Shown piece by piece: positions 1 to 7,651 of a stretch of 24,091 bases of DNA. How positions within the stretch are numbered: position 1 is the first letter of the stretch; each line of letters starts with the position of its first letter. The stretch comes from an uncultured Parabacteroides sp. (GTDB lineage Bacteria; Bacteroidota; Bacteroidia; Bacteroidales; Tannerellaceae), in assembly GCA_900547435.1 (NCBI GenBank), contig URGO01000028.1, positions 1-24,091 of the forward strand, given 5' to 3'. Both the position numbers and the translations under genes were made by a program. Under the pieces are notes generated by a model that did not search any database, had not been told where the DNA came from, and saw only the letters and a program-made list of their open reading frames with translations.

Positions 1-54
1 TACAGCAATAATAGAACAACAGCCCGCGCCTATACGATATATTATGATTCTCAT
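1..54 (-). CDS. possible start of a gene running off the left edge
   Basis: An ATG at 54-52 on the minus strand opens a frame that stays open to the window edge and reads MRIIIYRIGAGCCSIIAV, a hydrophobic start that could be a membrane or export signal. The ATG overlaps the TGA of a 30-codon frame (143-51) by four bases, which could mean translational coupling or chance. A leftward promoter match at 257-287 lies upstream. Only 18 codons are visible and no clear ribosome-binding site is seen, so this is weak. Confidence 0.2.
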   Translation of the reverse strand, partial: MRIIIYRIGAGCCSIIAV

Positions 55-100
55 CTTAGACTATACCTAATTATATAATATAGGTATAATAGAGAATCAT
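44..100. repeat. nested inverted repeat, AT-rich
   Basis: Outer arms ATGATTCTC (44-52) and GAGAATCAT (92-100) are perfect complements. Inside them TATACCTA (62-69) and TAGGTATA (81-88) form a second perfect pair around an AT-only centre. The structure could be a hairpin in a leftward transcript or a binding site for a dimeric regulator. It overlaps the putative start codon at 54-52. Confidence 0.5.
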
Positions 101-256
101 TCCTTTGACTCGTACTTAGGCGCAAGCATTTACTGTCCATCATTCCGCTGTATTAAAAATTTACCAGATTTTCAATTTGGAATAATCTTCGTAAAATGCT
201 TACAATAAATATATAGATTCCCTAAACGCGGAACGCCATCCGTTGTGGAATCACTG

Positions 257-287
257 CAAAGGTAAGGAGGAAAAATGAATATGCAAG
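257..287 (-). promoter_or_regulatory. predicted leftward Bacteroidetes-type promoter
   Basis: Read on the minus strand, TACCTTTG (257-264) matches the -7 consensus TAnnTTTG exactly, with CTTG (284-287) 19 bp upstream in the -33 position. Transcription would start near position 250 and run left, out of the window. The rest of the 1-458 gap shows no convincing gene other than the possible edge start. Confidence 0.45.
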
Positions 288-392
288 AGAAAACGGATAA
301 TTTTTTCCAAATATAGGGGTTTTCTATACGAAAAGGGTAGGTTTGGAGGTCAAAACCCATACCATTCTTAAACACAAAGTACCCCAAGAACG

Positions 393-437
393 AACTAAGG
401 GCACAAAGAATGTGGATGATTCCTTGTGCCCTTAGTT
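393..437 (-). terminator. 14-bp hairpin after the Rpn-family gene
   Basis: AACTAAGGGCACAA (393-406) pairs perfectly with TTGTGCCCTTAGTT (424-437) around a 17-nt loop. It starts 22 bp beyond the stop codon of the gene at 459-1385. There is no clear T-run on either side, so it may be a factor-assisted terminator or a 3'-end stabiliser instead of a classic intrinsic terminator. Confidence 0.6.
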
Positions 438-458
438 TGCTTTATGTGAAATATAAGG

Positions 459-1385
459 CTATAATTGTTGTATCTCCTCTTCGGACAGACCTGTTGCTTG
501 TGCTATAATCGATATAGAAACCCCTAATTGTTTTAAGTTTCGGGCATTTTGAAGAATAGCCTCTTTGCGTCCTTTTCTTAAGCCTTTCCGTTCTCCCTCT
601 TTCAAGCCTTCTTTATGTCCCTGTTCAAGACCTTTTGCATGTCCTTCTTTCCATCCGGCTTCATGCCCATCCTGCTTTGCGGTTTCTATCACATTATGAT
701 AATCCCGGTAATTCTTTAAGGCACGGTGATATTGTGCCTGTTCATCTTCATTCAAAGAAGCCACATCGGCTACTTCGAGTAATTTGTCCCATATCGCACG
801 CTGCGCCTTGAATGGCATTCGTTTTAATATCTTCATATTCTTGATCAGATATAACCAACGTTCAAAATCATTTTCACATTCATTCGCCTCCTTCGTGAAG
901 TGAGGCAGCTCCAAATAGATTTGTCGCAACTTGGGGTTGAATACCTTATTTGTCTTCATATCCATTAAAGCGACATCAGTACGTAATCCAGAACATCCGG
1001 ATATCGTGAAGTCCATAAAGAAGATTCCGTAGACCGGCTGGAGATCGTAACACCAATCTTTGCCTTTTTCTCCTTGAGCAATGATAGTGCGGCTTTGATA
1101 ATAATACAGACTTCTGTCCAAAAAGAAATTCTGTCGGGCCGCCTGCATCTCCACGATAAACTGCGTTCCGTCATCGCTTTCGCAATACAGGTCAAACACA
1201 ATTAGCCGCTCTTCTTCCCGTTCCGGTTGCATTTCCGGATTCTTGATGGTCAGGTCAGTGATATGACGTTCACCATCTAACAATAAATTTAGGAAATCAA
1301 TCGTTAGATCCTTGTTGATTTCCTGACCGAATATCCGTTTGAAACCGAAATCGGTAAACGGATTGATAAATTCCCTTTCCTTCAT
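459..1385 (-). CDS. Rpn family PD-(D/E)XK nuclease / putative transposase
   Basis: The 308-residue protein belongs to the Rpn/PDDEXK_2 family, often annotated as putative transposases. Characterised E. coli Rpn proteins are DNA endonucleases that promote recombination. The opening NPFTDFGFKRIFG is the family's usual start. The nuclease core is visible as D65 (VFDLYCE) followed by E79-M-Q81, where Q replaces the textbook lysine, as is common in this family. Residues 240-272 are eight tetrapeptides ending in glycine (xxxG), a charged tail typical of these proteins. The C-terminus (GVSISIIAQATGLSEEEIQQL minus its first residues) looks like the small helix pair found in the family. The gene stands alone with its own promoter and a hairpin after the stop. 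No terminal inverted repeats or target duplications flank it, so movement as an element is not supported. Confidence 0.9.
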   Translation of the reverse strand: MKEREFINPFTDFGFKRIFGQEINKDLTIDFLNLLLDGERHITDLTIKNPEMQPEREEERLIVFDLYCESDDGTQFIVEMQAARQNFFLDRSLYYYQSRTIIAQGEKGKDWCYDLQPVYGIFFMDFTISGCSGLRTDVALMDMKTNKVFNPKLRQIYLELPHFTKEANECENDFERWLYLIKNMKILKRMPFKAQRAIWDKLLEVADVASLNEDEQAQYHRALKNYRDYHNVIETAKQDGHEAGWKEGHAKGLEQGHKEGLKEGERKGLRKGRKEAILQNARNLKQLGVSISIIAQATGLSEEEIQQL

Positions 1386-1416
1386 GTCAAGAGTTTTTAT
1401 GGATTAATAACTCCGA

Positions 1417-1448
1417 CAAATATAGATATTTGTTTTGATGTAAGCAAC
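1417..1448 (-). promoter_or_regulatory. promoter of the Rpn-family gene
   Basis: On the minus strand TATATTTG (1417-1424) is an exact TAnnTTTG -7 match, and GTTG (1445-1448) sits 20 bp upstream at the -33 position. The start codon is at 1385, giving a short leader. This separates the nuclease gene from the rlmN operon upstream. Confidence 0.6.
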
Positions 1449-1480
1449 AATTATCTTTACAAATACACGAAAGGGCAATT

Positions 1481-2500
1481 TCAAAACTTCTTCGCCGTAG
1501 ACAACATGCCACATGCCGCGAATATGTCTTCTCCGCGTGAAGCCCGGATGGTACAGGTGACGCCCCGTTCGTTCAGGATATCCCGAAAGGCTTCCATCTT
1601 GCTGATGTCGGAGGTTTGCAAAGGAACATTCGGGATGGCATGAAAACGGATCAGGTTTACCCGGCAAGGGATGTCCTTCAGCAATCCGGCTAAAGCCTTT
1701 GCATGGCGTGGCGAATCGTTTAAGCCTTTGAACACGATATATTCGAACGAGACGCGCCGTTGGTGTGTGAAGTCATATTGCCGTATCAAATCCAAAACAC
1801 CCAGCATCGGGAATGCCTTTTCTACGGGCATAAGCGAAAGACGTTCCTCCGGAAAAGGTGAATGAAGGCTTACCGCCAAATGGCAATCGCTTTCGTCCAG
1901 AAATCGTTTCAAGCCTTTGGCGCCGATGGTCGAGACCGTGATGCGCTTCGGGCTCCAGGCATAGCCGTAGGAAGCGGTCAATATCTCAAGTACCTTGAAG
2001 AGCTCGTCGGTATTATCCAATGGCTCACCCATTCCCATAAAAACCAGATTAGTCAATTCCTCGTTTTCCGGCAGGGCTTGGATTTGGTTCAGGATTTCGT
2101 GGGCAGACAGGTTCTTGGTGAATCCCTGTTTTCCCGTCATGCAAAAGAGGCAATTCATTTTGCATCCGACTTGCGAGGAGACGCAAAGCGTGGCCCTGTC
2201 GTCGGTTGGGATATAAACCGATTCCACAAAGTTTCCCGTTCCGGCCGTATAGAGGTATTTGATGGTTCCGTCTATTGATTTCTGGAAATCAACAGGAGCG
2301 ACCATCCCGACTTCGTATTTTTCGGACAAGGCTTGCCGTTTTGTAGCCGCGATGTTGGTCATTTCCTCAATTGTTTTAATCTTTTTCTTGTAAAGCCAGT
2401 CAGCCATCTGCTTGGCGGAGTAGGAGGGCATACCGATTTCGGAAGCAACGCTCTTCAACTCGGCCAATGTCATGCCTAAAAGAGGTATTTTGTTGTTCAT
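1481..2500 (-). CDS. rlmN: 23S rRNA (adenine-2503-C2)-methyltransferase RlmN
   Basis: This radical-SAM enzyme methylates C2 of A2503 in 23S rRNA and, in E. coli, also A37 of some tRNAs. The protein is 339 residues, near the lower end of the family range. The iron-sulfur cluster motif C113-x3-C117-x2-C120 is intact. The two further cysteines needed for the methyl-transfer mechanism are present as C106 (TLCVSSQVGC) and C330 (EDIFAACGML), corresponding to C118 and C355 of the E. coli enzyme. The SAM-contacting GMGEPL lies at 156-161. It is the last gene of the GDP-sugar operon, 26 bp after manC, with no promoter evident between them. The pairing with sugar-nucleotide genes is probably co-transcription without shared function. 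Confidence 0.96.
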   Translation of the reverse strand: MNNKIPLLGMTLAELKSVASEIGMPSYSAKQMADWLYKKKIKTIEEMTNIAATKRQALSEKYEVGMVAPVDFQKSIDGTIKYLYTAGTGNFVESVYIPTDDRATLCVSSQVGCKMNCLFCMTGKQGFTKNLSAHEILNQIQALPENEELTNLVFMGMGEPLDNTDELFKVLEILTASYGYAWSPKRITVSTIGAKGLKRFLDESDCHLAVSLHSPFPEERLSLMPVEKAFPMLGVLDLIRQYDFTHQRRVSFEYIVFKGLNDSPRHAKALAGLLKDIPCRVNLIRFHAIPNVPLQTSDISKMEAFRDILNERGVTCTIRASRGEDIFAACGMLSTAKKF

Positions 2501-2526
2501 CGTTGTTATTCCTTTTGTTTTATAGA

Positions 2527-3597
2527 TTATTGTTTTCCGGCACGTTGTTTCAACACAGTTTCGATAACCTGTTTCAGTTCCGCCTCATCGCTTTTCGGAC
2601 AAACCAGCAAAACGTCTTGCGTATCTGCTACAACATAATCGTTCAGTCCCGCCAATACCAAGAGCTTATCCGGATGATCTTCCTTTACCAGCGTATTATG
2701 GGTGTCGAAATAGAGCGCGTCTCCGCCTATTCGTGCGTTCGAGTCCGCATCTTTGTCCAAATGATCGTATAGGGAACCCCATGTTCCGATGTCGCTCCAG
2801 CCAAAATCCCCGTCTATAACGGCTACATTGCCGGCTTGTTCCATTACGGCATAATCAATCGAAATGCTCCGGCTCTGCTCATAGGTCTGATTGACCCTGT
2901 CGCGCTCCTCTTTTGTCCCATAAGGGAGAATGCGGAAGGCCTGGGCTATATCCGGGACATATTGCTCCAAAGCCGTGCATATGGAACGCACCGACCAGAC
3001 AAACATACCGGAGTTCCACACATATTCGCCCGAGTTCAAGAAAGATACTGCCGTCTTTAGGTCTGGTTTCTCCTTGAATGCTTGTACGGGAACTATTCCC
3101 TTTTGGGATTTCGCCTTTTGGATATATCCATACCCCGTGGCGGGATAGGTCGGCTTGATGCCTACTGTCACCAATTCCGGATGCTGTTCCGCATAAACGG
3201 TTGCCTTCTGCATCACCTCAACAAACTCCGTTTCCTGATGGATATAGTGGTCGGATGGCGTAACAATCATGACCGCATCCGGATCCTGTGCGGCAATCCG
3301 GTAGGAGGCGTATGCCACGCAGGGCGCAGTGTTCCGACGGCAAGGTTCGGTCAGAATCTGTTCGTCCGCCAACATCGGGAGCTGTTCTTTCACCAAATCC
3401 TTATAAGCTTCGCCCGTTACCACCAGAAAGTTTTCAGCCGGGATGAAACGGGCGAAACGCTCGAAAGTCATTTGAATAAATGTCTTTCCAATCCCCAAAG
3501 CATCAATGAACTGTTTCGGTTTGGCCGAACGACTCAATGGCCAAAAGCGTGAGCCCACTCCACCAGCCATAATGACGCAATAATAATGAGAAAACAT
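2527..3597 (-). CDS. manC: mannose-1-phosphate guanylyltransferase
   Basis: The enzyme joins GTP and mannose-1-phosphate to make GDP-mannose, the substrate of the gmd and fcl products encoded just upstream. The nucleotidyltransferase signature is clear at the N-terminus: GGVGSRFWPLSR (12-23) followed by PKQF (27-30). Further along, EKPD, the GEYVWNSGMFVW segment and SIDYAVME are family landmarks. At 356 residues it has the transferase domain and a short C-terminal part but lacks the phosphomannose isomerase domain of the longer bifunctional ManC/AlgA enzymes (about 480 residues). Mannose-6-phosphate supply must therefore come from elsewhere. It follows fcl after a 116-bp gap filled partly by 8-bp repeats and precedes rlmN. 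Confidence 0.93.
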   Translation of the reverse strand: MFSHYYCVIMAGGVGSRFWPLSRSAKPKQFIDALGIGKTFIQMTFERFARFIPAENFLVVTGEAYKDLVKEQLPMLADEQILTEPCRRNTAPCVAYASYRIAAQDPDAVMIVTPSDHYIHQETEFVEVMQKATVYAEQHPELVTVGIKPTYPATGYGYIQKAKSQKGIVPVQAFKEKPDLKTAVSFLNSGEYVWNSGMFVWSVRSICTALEQYVPDIAQAFRILPYGTKEERDRVNQTYEQSRSISIDYAVMEQAGNVAVIDGDFGWSDIGTWGSLYDHLDKDADSNARIGGDALYFDTHNTLVKEDHPDKLLVLAGLNDYVVADTQDVLLVCPKSDEAELKQVIETVLKQRAGKQ

Positions 3598-3644
3598 AGC
3601 TATTTCTTTTTTATTCCTATTCTACTTTTTATCAAAGGCTATTT

Positions 3645-3699
3645 GTTGACGAGTTGACAAGTTTACGAGTTGACAAGGTAGCTTGTTGACTTGTCAACT
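3645..3699. repeat. 8-bp tandem repeat array with hairpin, between fcl and manC
   Basis: Four consecutive octamers GTTGACGA, GTTGACAA, GTTTACGA, GTTGACAA occupy 3645-3676. The 8-bp register continues through GGTAGCTT and GTTGACTT to 3692. AGTTGACAAG (3668-3677) pairs with CTTGTCAACT (3690-3699) across a 12-nt loop. The array lies inside an apparent operon, so it may be an RNA processing or attenuation site instead of a full stop. The same repeat family recurs at 9918, 13068, 15924 and 20716. Confidence 0.8.
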
Positions 3700-3713
3700 G
3701 GAGCCTTGTTCCC

Positions 3714-4787
3714 TTAATTCGCCAAATACCACGCATACAAACGTTGTACCCCTTCTTCAATCTCTACTTGATGATGCCAGCCTAAAGCATGTAATTTCGT
3801 TACATCGGTTAGCTTGCGCATCGTTCCATCCGGCTTGGAGGCATCGAAACGGATTTCTCCTTTAAAGCCTATGGTTTGCCGGATCAGGTGAGCCAGTCCG
3901 GCTATTGTGATCTCTTTTCCGGTACCTATATTAATATGGCAATTCCGGATTTCTTTTGTCCCTTGCGGATAGGTGTCTTTAAAATCAACTTGTTCCATAA
4001 TGAAGACCGTAGCATCGGCCATCTCTTCGCTCCAGAGGAACTCACGCAAGGGGCGTCCTGTGCCCCATAGCTCCACCCGGTCTGCATAAATTCCATAATG
4101 AGCTAAAATTTGTTGTATGTCAGCTTCCGGAGCTTTCCCGTCAACCTGATTTACCGGTCTGCGGGTCAGATCCCGGCGGATAGCCTCCCAGTCTTCGGTA
4201 TGCAGGCAATGAGCCAAGTAAATCTTGCGCAACATGGCGGGAAGGACATGGCTGTTCTCTAAATGGAAATTATCATTCGGGCCGTATAGGTTGGTTGGCA
4301 TTACGGCAATGTAATTCGTCCCATATTGCAGATTAAAACTTTCACAGAGTTTCAATCCGGCTATTTTGGCGATGGCATACGGTTCGTTGGTGTATTCCAA
4401 AGGCGAGGTCAGGAGCGATTCCTCCTTAATGGGTTGCTCTGCCTCGCGCGGATAGATGCAGGTACTCCCTAAGAATACCAACTTCTTCACACCATGCCGG
4501 AAGCTTTCGCCAATCACATTTTGCTGAATCTGGAGATTCTGGTAGATAAAGTCGGCCCGGTACAGGCTATTGGCCATAATACCTCCCACATGAGCGGCCG
4601 CCAGAATGACATATTCCGGCTGCTCTTCATCGAAAAAGCGCTTTACCGCTACGCCATCCAGCAAATCCAACTCCTGATGCGTCCGGCCTATCAGATTCGT
4701 ATAGCCTTTTTCTTGCAGGTTTTTCCAAATGGCCGAACCGACCAATCCCCGATGGCCTGCTACATATATTTTTGCCTCTTTATTCAT
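3714..4787 (-). CDS. fcl: GDP-L-fucose synthase
   Basis: This epimerase/reductase converts GDP-4-keto-6-deoxymannose to GDP-L-fucose using NADPH, the second step after Gmd. The Rossmann motif G11-x2-G14-x2-G17 opens the protein (AGHRGLVGS). The catalytic set is present as S108 (LGSTCIYP), Y137 and K141 (EPYAIAK). The protein has 357 residues against about 320 for E. coli Fcl. The excess is an insertion of roughly 35 residues near 193-236, between the substrate-domain helix (MLRKIY) and VELWGTGRPLREFLW. The start ATG overlaps the gmd stop by eight bases, so translation is probably coupled. In Bacteroidales the product feeds fucosylation of capsules and glycoproteins; that use is known for the group and not shown here. 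Confidence 0.95.
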   Translation of the reverse strand: MNKEAKIYVAGHRGLVGSAIWKNLQEKGYTNLIGRTHQELDLLDGVAVKRFFDEEQPEYVILAAAHVGGIMANSLYRADFIYQNLQIQQNVIGESFRHGVKKLVFLGSTCIYPREAEQPIKEESLLTSPLEYTNEPYAIAKIAGLKLCESFNLQYGTNYIAVMPTNLYGPNDNFHLENSHVLPAMLRKIYLAHCLHTEDWEAIRRDLTRRPVNQVDGKAPEADIQQILAHYGIYADRVELWGTGRPLREFLWSEEMADATVFIMEQVDFKDTYPQGTKEIRNCHINIGTGKEITIAGLAHLIRQTIGFKGEIRFDASKPDGTMRKLTDVTKLHALGWHHQVEIEEGVQRLYAWYLAN

Positions 4788-5874
4788 GCTCTTCTTTCTC
4801 CATTTGGGATTTCAGGTAAAGTTTCCGGACGAATTTCATATCGTGCCGGACCATAATCTTGACCAGTTCCTCGAAAGAGGTCTTGCGGGGATTCCACCCT
4901 AATAATGTCTTGGCTTTTGTCGGGTCTCCCAAGAGTTGTTCGACCTCGGCCGGCCGGAAATACTTCGGGTCGACTTCTACCAGTACCTTACCGCTGGCTA
5001 TGTCGATACCTTTTTCTTCGATACCGGTTCCTTCCCAGCGCAAATCAATACCGACCTCATGGAATGCCAATGTGCAGAACTCCCGGACCGAATGATATTC
5101 GCCCGTAGCGATGACAAAGTCCTCCGGCGTTTCGTGTTGAAGGATCAGCCACATACACTCCACATAGTCTTTGGCATATCCCCAATCGCGGAGCGCATTC
5201 AGATTGCCCAGGTATAGTTTATCCTGGTGCCCTTGTTTGATGCGAGCAGCCGCCAAGGTTATCTTGCGGGTAACAAAGGTTTCCCCTCTTCGTTCCGATT
5301 CATGGTTGAACAAGATGCCATTTACGGCAAACATCCCGTAGCTTTCCCGGTAATTCTTGGTAATCCAGAATCCGTATTGCTTGGCAACTCCGTAGGGAGA
5401 GCGCGGATAAAAAGGCGTGGTTTCCTTTTGCGGAACCTCTTGTACCAGCCCGAACAACTCCGATGTGGATGCCTGATAAATCTTCGTCCGCTTCTCATAT
5501 CCTAAAAGGCGCACGGCCTCCAAGAGGCGGAGCGTTCCGATAGCATCGGCCTCTGCCGTATATTCCGGGACATCAAAGCTGACTTTGACATGGCTTTGTG
5601 CTGCCAGATTATAGATTTCGTCGGGCTTTACCTCGCGGATGATGCGGACTAATGAACTGGAATCGGTCATGTCGCCCCAATGCAGGTTGACCAATCGTTT
5701 GTTTTTCATATCGCGCACCCATTCATCCAAGTAAAGGTGTTCAATCCGTCCGGTGTTAAAAGAGGAAGACCGGCGCATAATGCCGTGTACTTCATACCCT
5801 TTCTCTATCAAAAACTCGGCTAAGAACGAGCCGTCTTGGCCCGTTATGCCGGTAATTAATGCTACTTTTGCCAT
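4780..5874 (-). CDS. gmd: GDP-mannose 4,6-dehydratase
   Basis: The enzyme dehydrates GDP-mannose to GDP-4-keto-6-deoxy-D-mannose, the committed step of GDP-fucose synthesis. It is a short-chain dehydrogenase/reductase: G9-x2-G12-x2-G15 binds the dinucleotide (GITGQDG), T137-S138-E139 (ASTSELFG) and Y161-x3-K165 (SPYGVAK) form the active site, and the arginine- and serine-rich MRRSSSFNTGR is a family hallmark. At 364 residues it has normal length. It is the first gene of the operon, preceded by its own promoter that overlaps the end of the SWIM gene. The last codons overlap fcl in the other frame (ATGAATAA). Confidence 0.96.
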   Translation of the reverse strand: MAKVALITGITGQDGSFLAEFLIEKGYEVHGIMRRSSSFNTGRIEHLYLDEWVRDMKNKRLVNLHWGDMTDSSSLVRIIREVKPDEIYNLAAQSHVKVSFDVPEYTAEADAIGTLRLLEAVRLLGYEKRTKIYQASTSELFGLVQEVPQKETTPFYPRSPYGVAKQYGFWITKNYRESYGMFAVNGILFNHESERRGETFVTRKITLAAARIKQGHQDKLYLGNLNALRDWGYAKDYVECMWLILQHETPEDFVIATGEYHSVREFCTLAFHEVGIDLRWEGTGIEEKGIDIASGKVLVEVDPKYFRPAEVEQLLGDPTKAKTLLGWNPRKTSFEELVKIMVRHDMKFVRKLYLKSQMEKEEHE

Positions 5875-5894
5875 AAATATTGAGTTTTATGTTG

Positions 5895-5927
5895 CAAATA
5901 TAGGGAATTAATTTATCAAAAAACAAC
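5895..5927 (-). promoter_or_regulatory. promoter of the gmd-fcl-manC-rlmN operon
   Basis: On the minus strand TATATTTG (5895-5902) matches the -7 consensus exactly and GTTG (5924-5927) lies 21 bp upstream. The gap between the SWIM gene stop (5908) and the gmd start (5874) is only 33 bp, so the -33 element is inside the SWIM coding sequence. Confidence 0.55.
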
Positions 5928-7632
5928 GAGACAGCTCATCAAGTAGTGCCCTACGGTTACGGTATTGCGTTTTCAGCTGCTCTGTCAGTTCCAAAGCCAT
6001 TGGTTTATACCCCAACTTTGCTATCCTACGGATATATTTGCATACCATCTGATAATGATCTCTTCCCATATTGTTAGGCAGATAGTCAATGATTAACTTG
6101 CGATACATCGTGGCCAGTTCTTCGGCATGTTTATCAGCCAAATACTTTTCAGCTTCTTCGATACGATAGAAATTAGGATACTTCTGAAGCAGTTTGAAAA
6201 GTTTGTCCCATTCTTCTTCCCAAATATATATTTCTGCCGTATAGCTGTAGTTTATATCCTTATGTGAATTCTTGTTGATGTCGGCAATGAGTTGGTTCAC
6301 ATATTTCTTCCATTGTGCTTGTGGAATAATGGATTTTAACAGCATATAATAAAATTTGCGCGGTTGGTGCCTTCCGCATCCTTGGGTAAAGAAATAACGG
6401 GCGAGACTGATTGTTTTTTCCGTATTGTGTGTGGCTTGATAAATTTGCAAAAGATAATCCCGCCAATCATTGGCCAGCCCCGGAAATCTATCCTCATCTT
6501 TTATCACGCCCTCGTTAGCCAACTGTTCAGCCTTGTCATAATCTTTTATGCGTATAGCTTGCTCTATTAAGCCCTTGCGGAAATCAGGGTTATCCGGGTT
6601 GCTCTCCATGAAGCGTATAGCCGCATCTTCATCTTCCGTCTGACGGATGAGTTGCAATTTTAGCTTCTGTGCGGTCCGGTATTCCCAATCCCAGTCTTTC
6701 CCGTTTGGCTTGATTTGCTCCAAATCGGTTCGGATGCGTTCCTTCTCTCCTTCAGTCTTTACCATGCTTATGGCCATTTGCATCAAATCGGTATGCCAAT
6801 CCCAGCCTTTCATAGTTTTGGCTTCAAAATGACGGAGCAGCCAGTCGAATATCTCGTCATGCAGCGATTTATCCAAATCTGTTCCGGCAAGTTCGGCAAG
6901 CACGTCAAGGGCCTCTTCCAAGCATCCGCTTATCTCTCCGTCGCTGTCATCGGCATTGTTAGTCGCTTCAAGCATCCCTTCAATGATAGCTTCCGACATA
7001 TACAAAGCTTTTTGTTTTTTACCGGTTTCTATACACCGTTTGGCTTCTACTACCATTTCATAGATTGCACTACCTAAGCGAGAAGATTCATGATAACCGA
7101 TGAAACCATACTGATTGGAATATGTCTTGACCAGCCCCTTCACTTGTTCGTCATAAAGCTCTTTTGACTCCGGATATAAATGCGAAATATGCTTGGCGAT
7201 AAACAATCGTCTGAGACTTTTGTCCTGAGAACATACTTCAAAGAGGAACATTTTCAGTTCTTCGGCGGTGAGTCGGTTCAGTAATTTTTTAAATTGGACA
7301 GCTTCCGATTCCTTTTTCGGTTTGGATTGCTTTTCTTTTTGAAGCGGTTTATCTGTTTCCAACAAGTCTTTTTGTAAATAAAGCAAGACCGCAGCTACAT
7401 GTTTGCACACTGGTCCCCAATCGTAAGGACAATCGCATTCATAGTCCGTCACTTCATCACCTTCTATATGCAGGCTGACAGTATAGTTATCCGAACCTTC
7501 TACAATCGCTTCATAATCGCCATCCCCCAAGTCTTTTACGTCCGTGACACATCCATTTTGGAAATAGTCATACCCACGTCTTAAGATGGTTGGGTCTATC
7601 TGTTGTTCAAAGTCATTTAAATGAATGCTCAT
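5908..7632 (-). CDS. SWIM zinc-finger domain protein
   Basis: The 574-residue protein carries a SWIM zinc finger near its N-terminus: C66-x-C68, then C76-x-H78 (YECDCPYDWGPVCKHVAAVL). SWIM fingers are proposed to bind nucleic acid or protein. After a lysine- and glutamate-rich linker (about 90-112) the remainder is helical and resembles TPR/HEAT-like solenoids, with repeated stretches on the pattern of AIRFMESNPDNPDFR and KAEQLANEGVI. No enzyme motif, signal peptide or membrane segment is seen. It starts 19 bp after the ABC permease stop and may be read from the same transcript. The biochemical role is unknown. Confidence 0.85.
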   Translation of the reverse strand: MSIHLNDFEQQIDPTILRRGYDYFQNGCVTDVKDLGDGDYEAIVEGSDNYTVSLHIEGDEVTDYECDCPYDWGPVCKHVAAVLLYLQKDLLETDKPLQKEKQSKPKKESEAVQFKKLLNRLTAEELKMFLFEVCSQDKSLRRLFIAKHISHLYPESKELYDEQVKGLVKTYSNQYGFIGYHESSRLGSAIYEMVVEAKRCIETGKKQKALYMSEAIIEGMLEATNNADDSDGEISGCLEEALDVLAELAGTDLDKSLHDEIFDWLLRHFEAKTMKGWDWHTDLMQMAISMVKTEGEKERIRTDLEQIKPNGKDWDWEYRTAQKLKLQLIRQTEDEDAAIRFMESNPDNPDFRKGLIEQAIRIKDYDKAEQLANEGVIKDEDRFPGLANDWRDYLLQIYQATHNTEKTISLARYFFTQGCGRHQPRKFYYMLLKSIIPQAQWKKYVNQLIADINKNSHKDINYSYTAEIYIWEEEWDKLFKLLQKYPNFYRIEEAEKYLADKHAEELATMYRKLIIDYLPNNMGRDHYQMVCKYIRRIAKLGYKPMALELTEQLKTQYRNRRALLDELSRCFLIN

Positions 7633-7651
7633 AATCTATCTTGAGGTTGTT

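Noticed and set aside
215..265. tRNA-like or riboswitch-like fold
   Set aside because: Some short pairings exist but no cloverleaf, T-loop consensus or known aptamer signature is present.
172..387. 71-codon frame on the minus strand near the left edge
   Set aside because: It spans the predicted promoter at 257-287, has no motif and has no ribosome-binding site.
459..1385. insertion sequence carrying a transposase
   Set aside because: The protein is an Rpn-type nuclease; no flanking terminal inverted repeats or target duplications were found, and the gene has an ordinary promoter and 3' hairpin.
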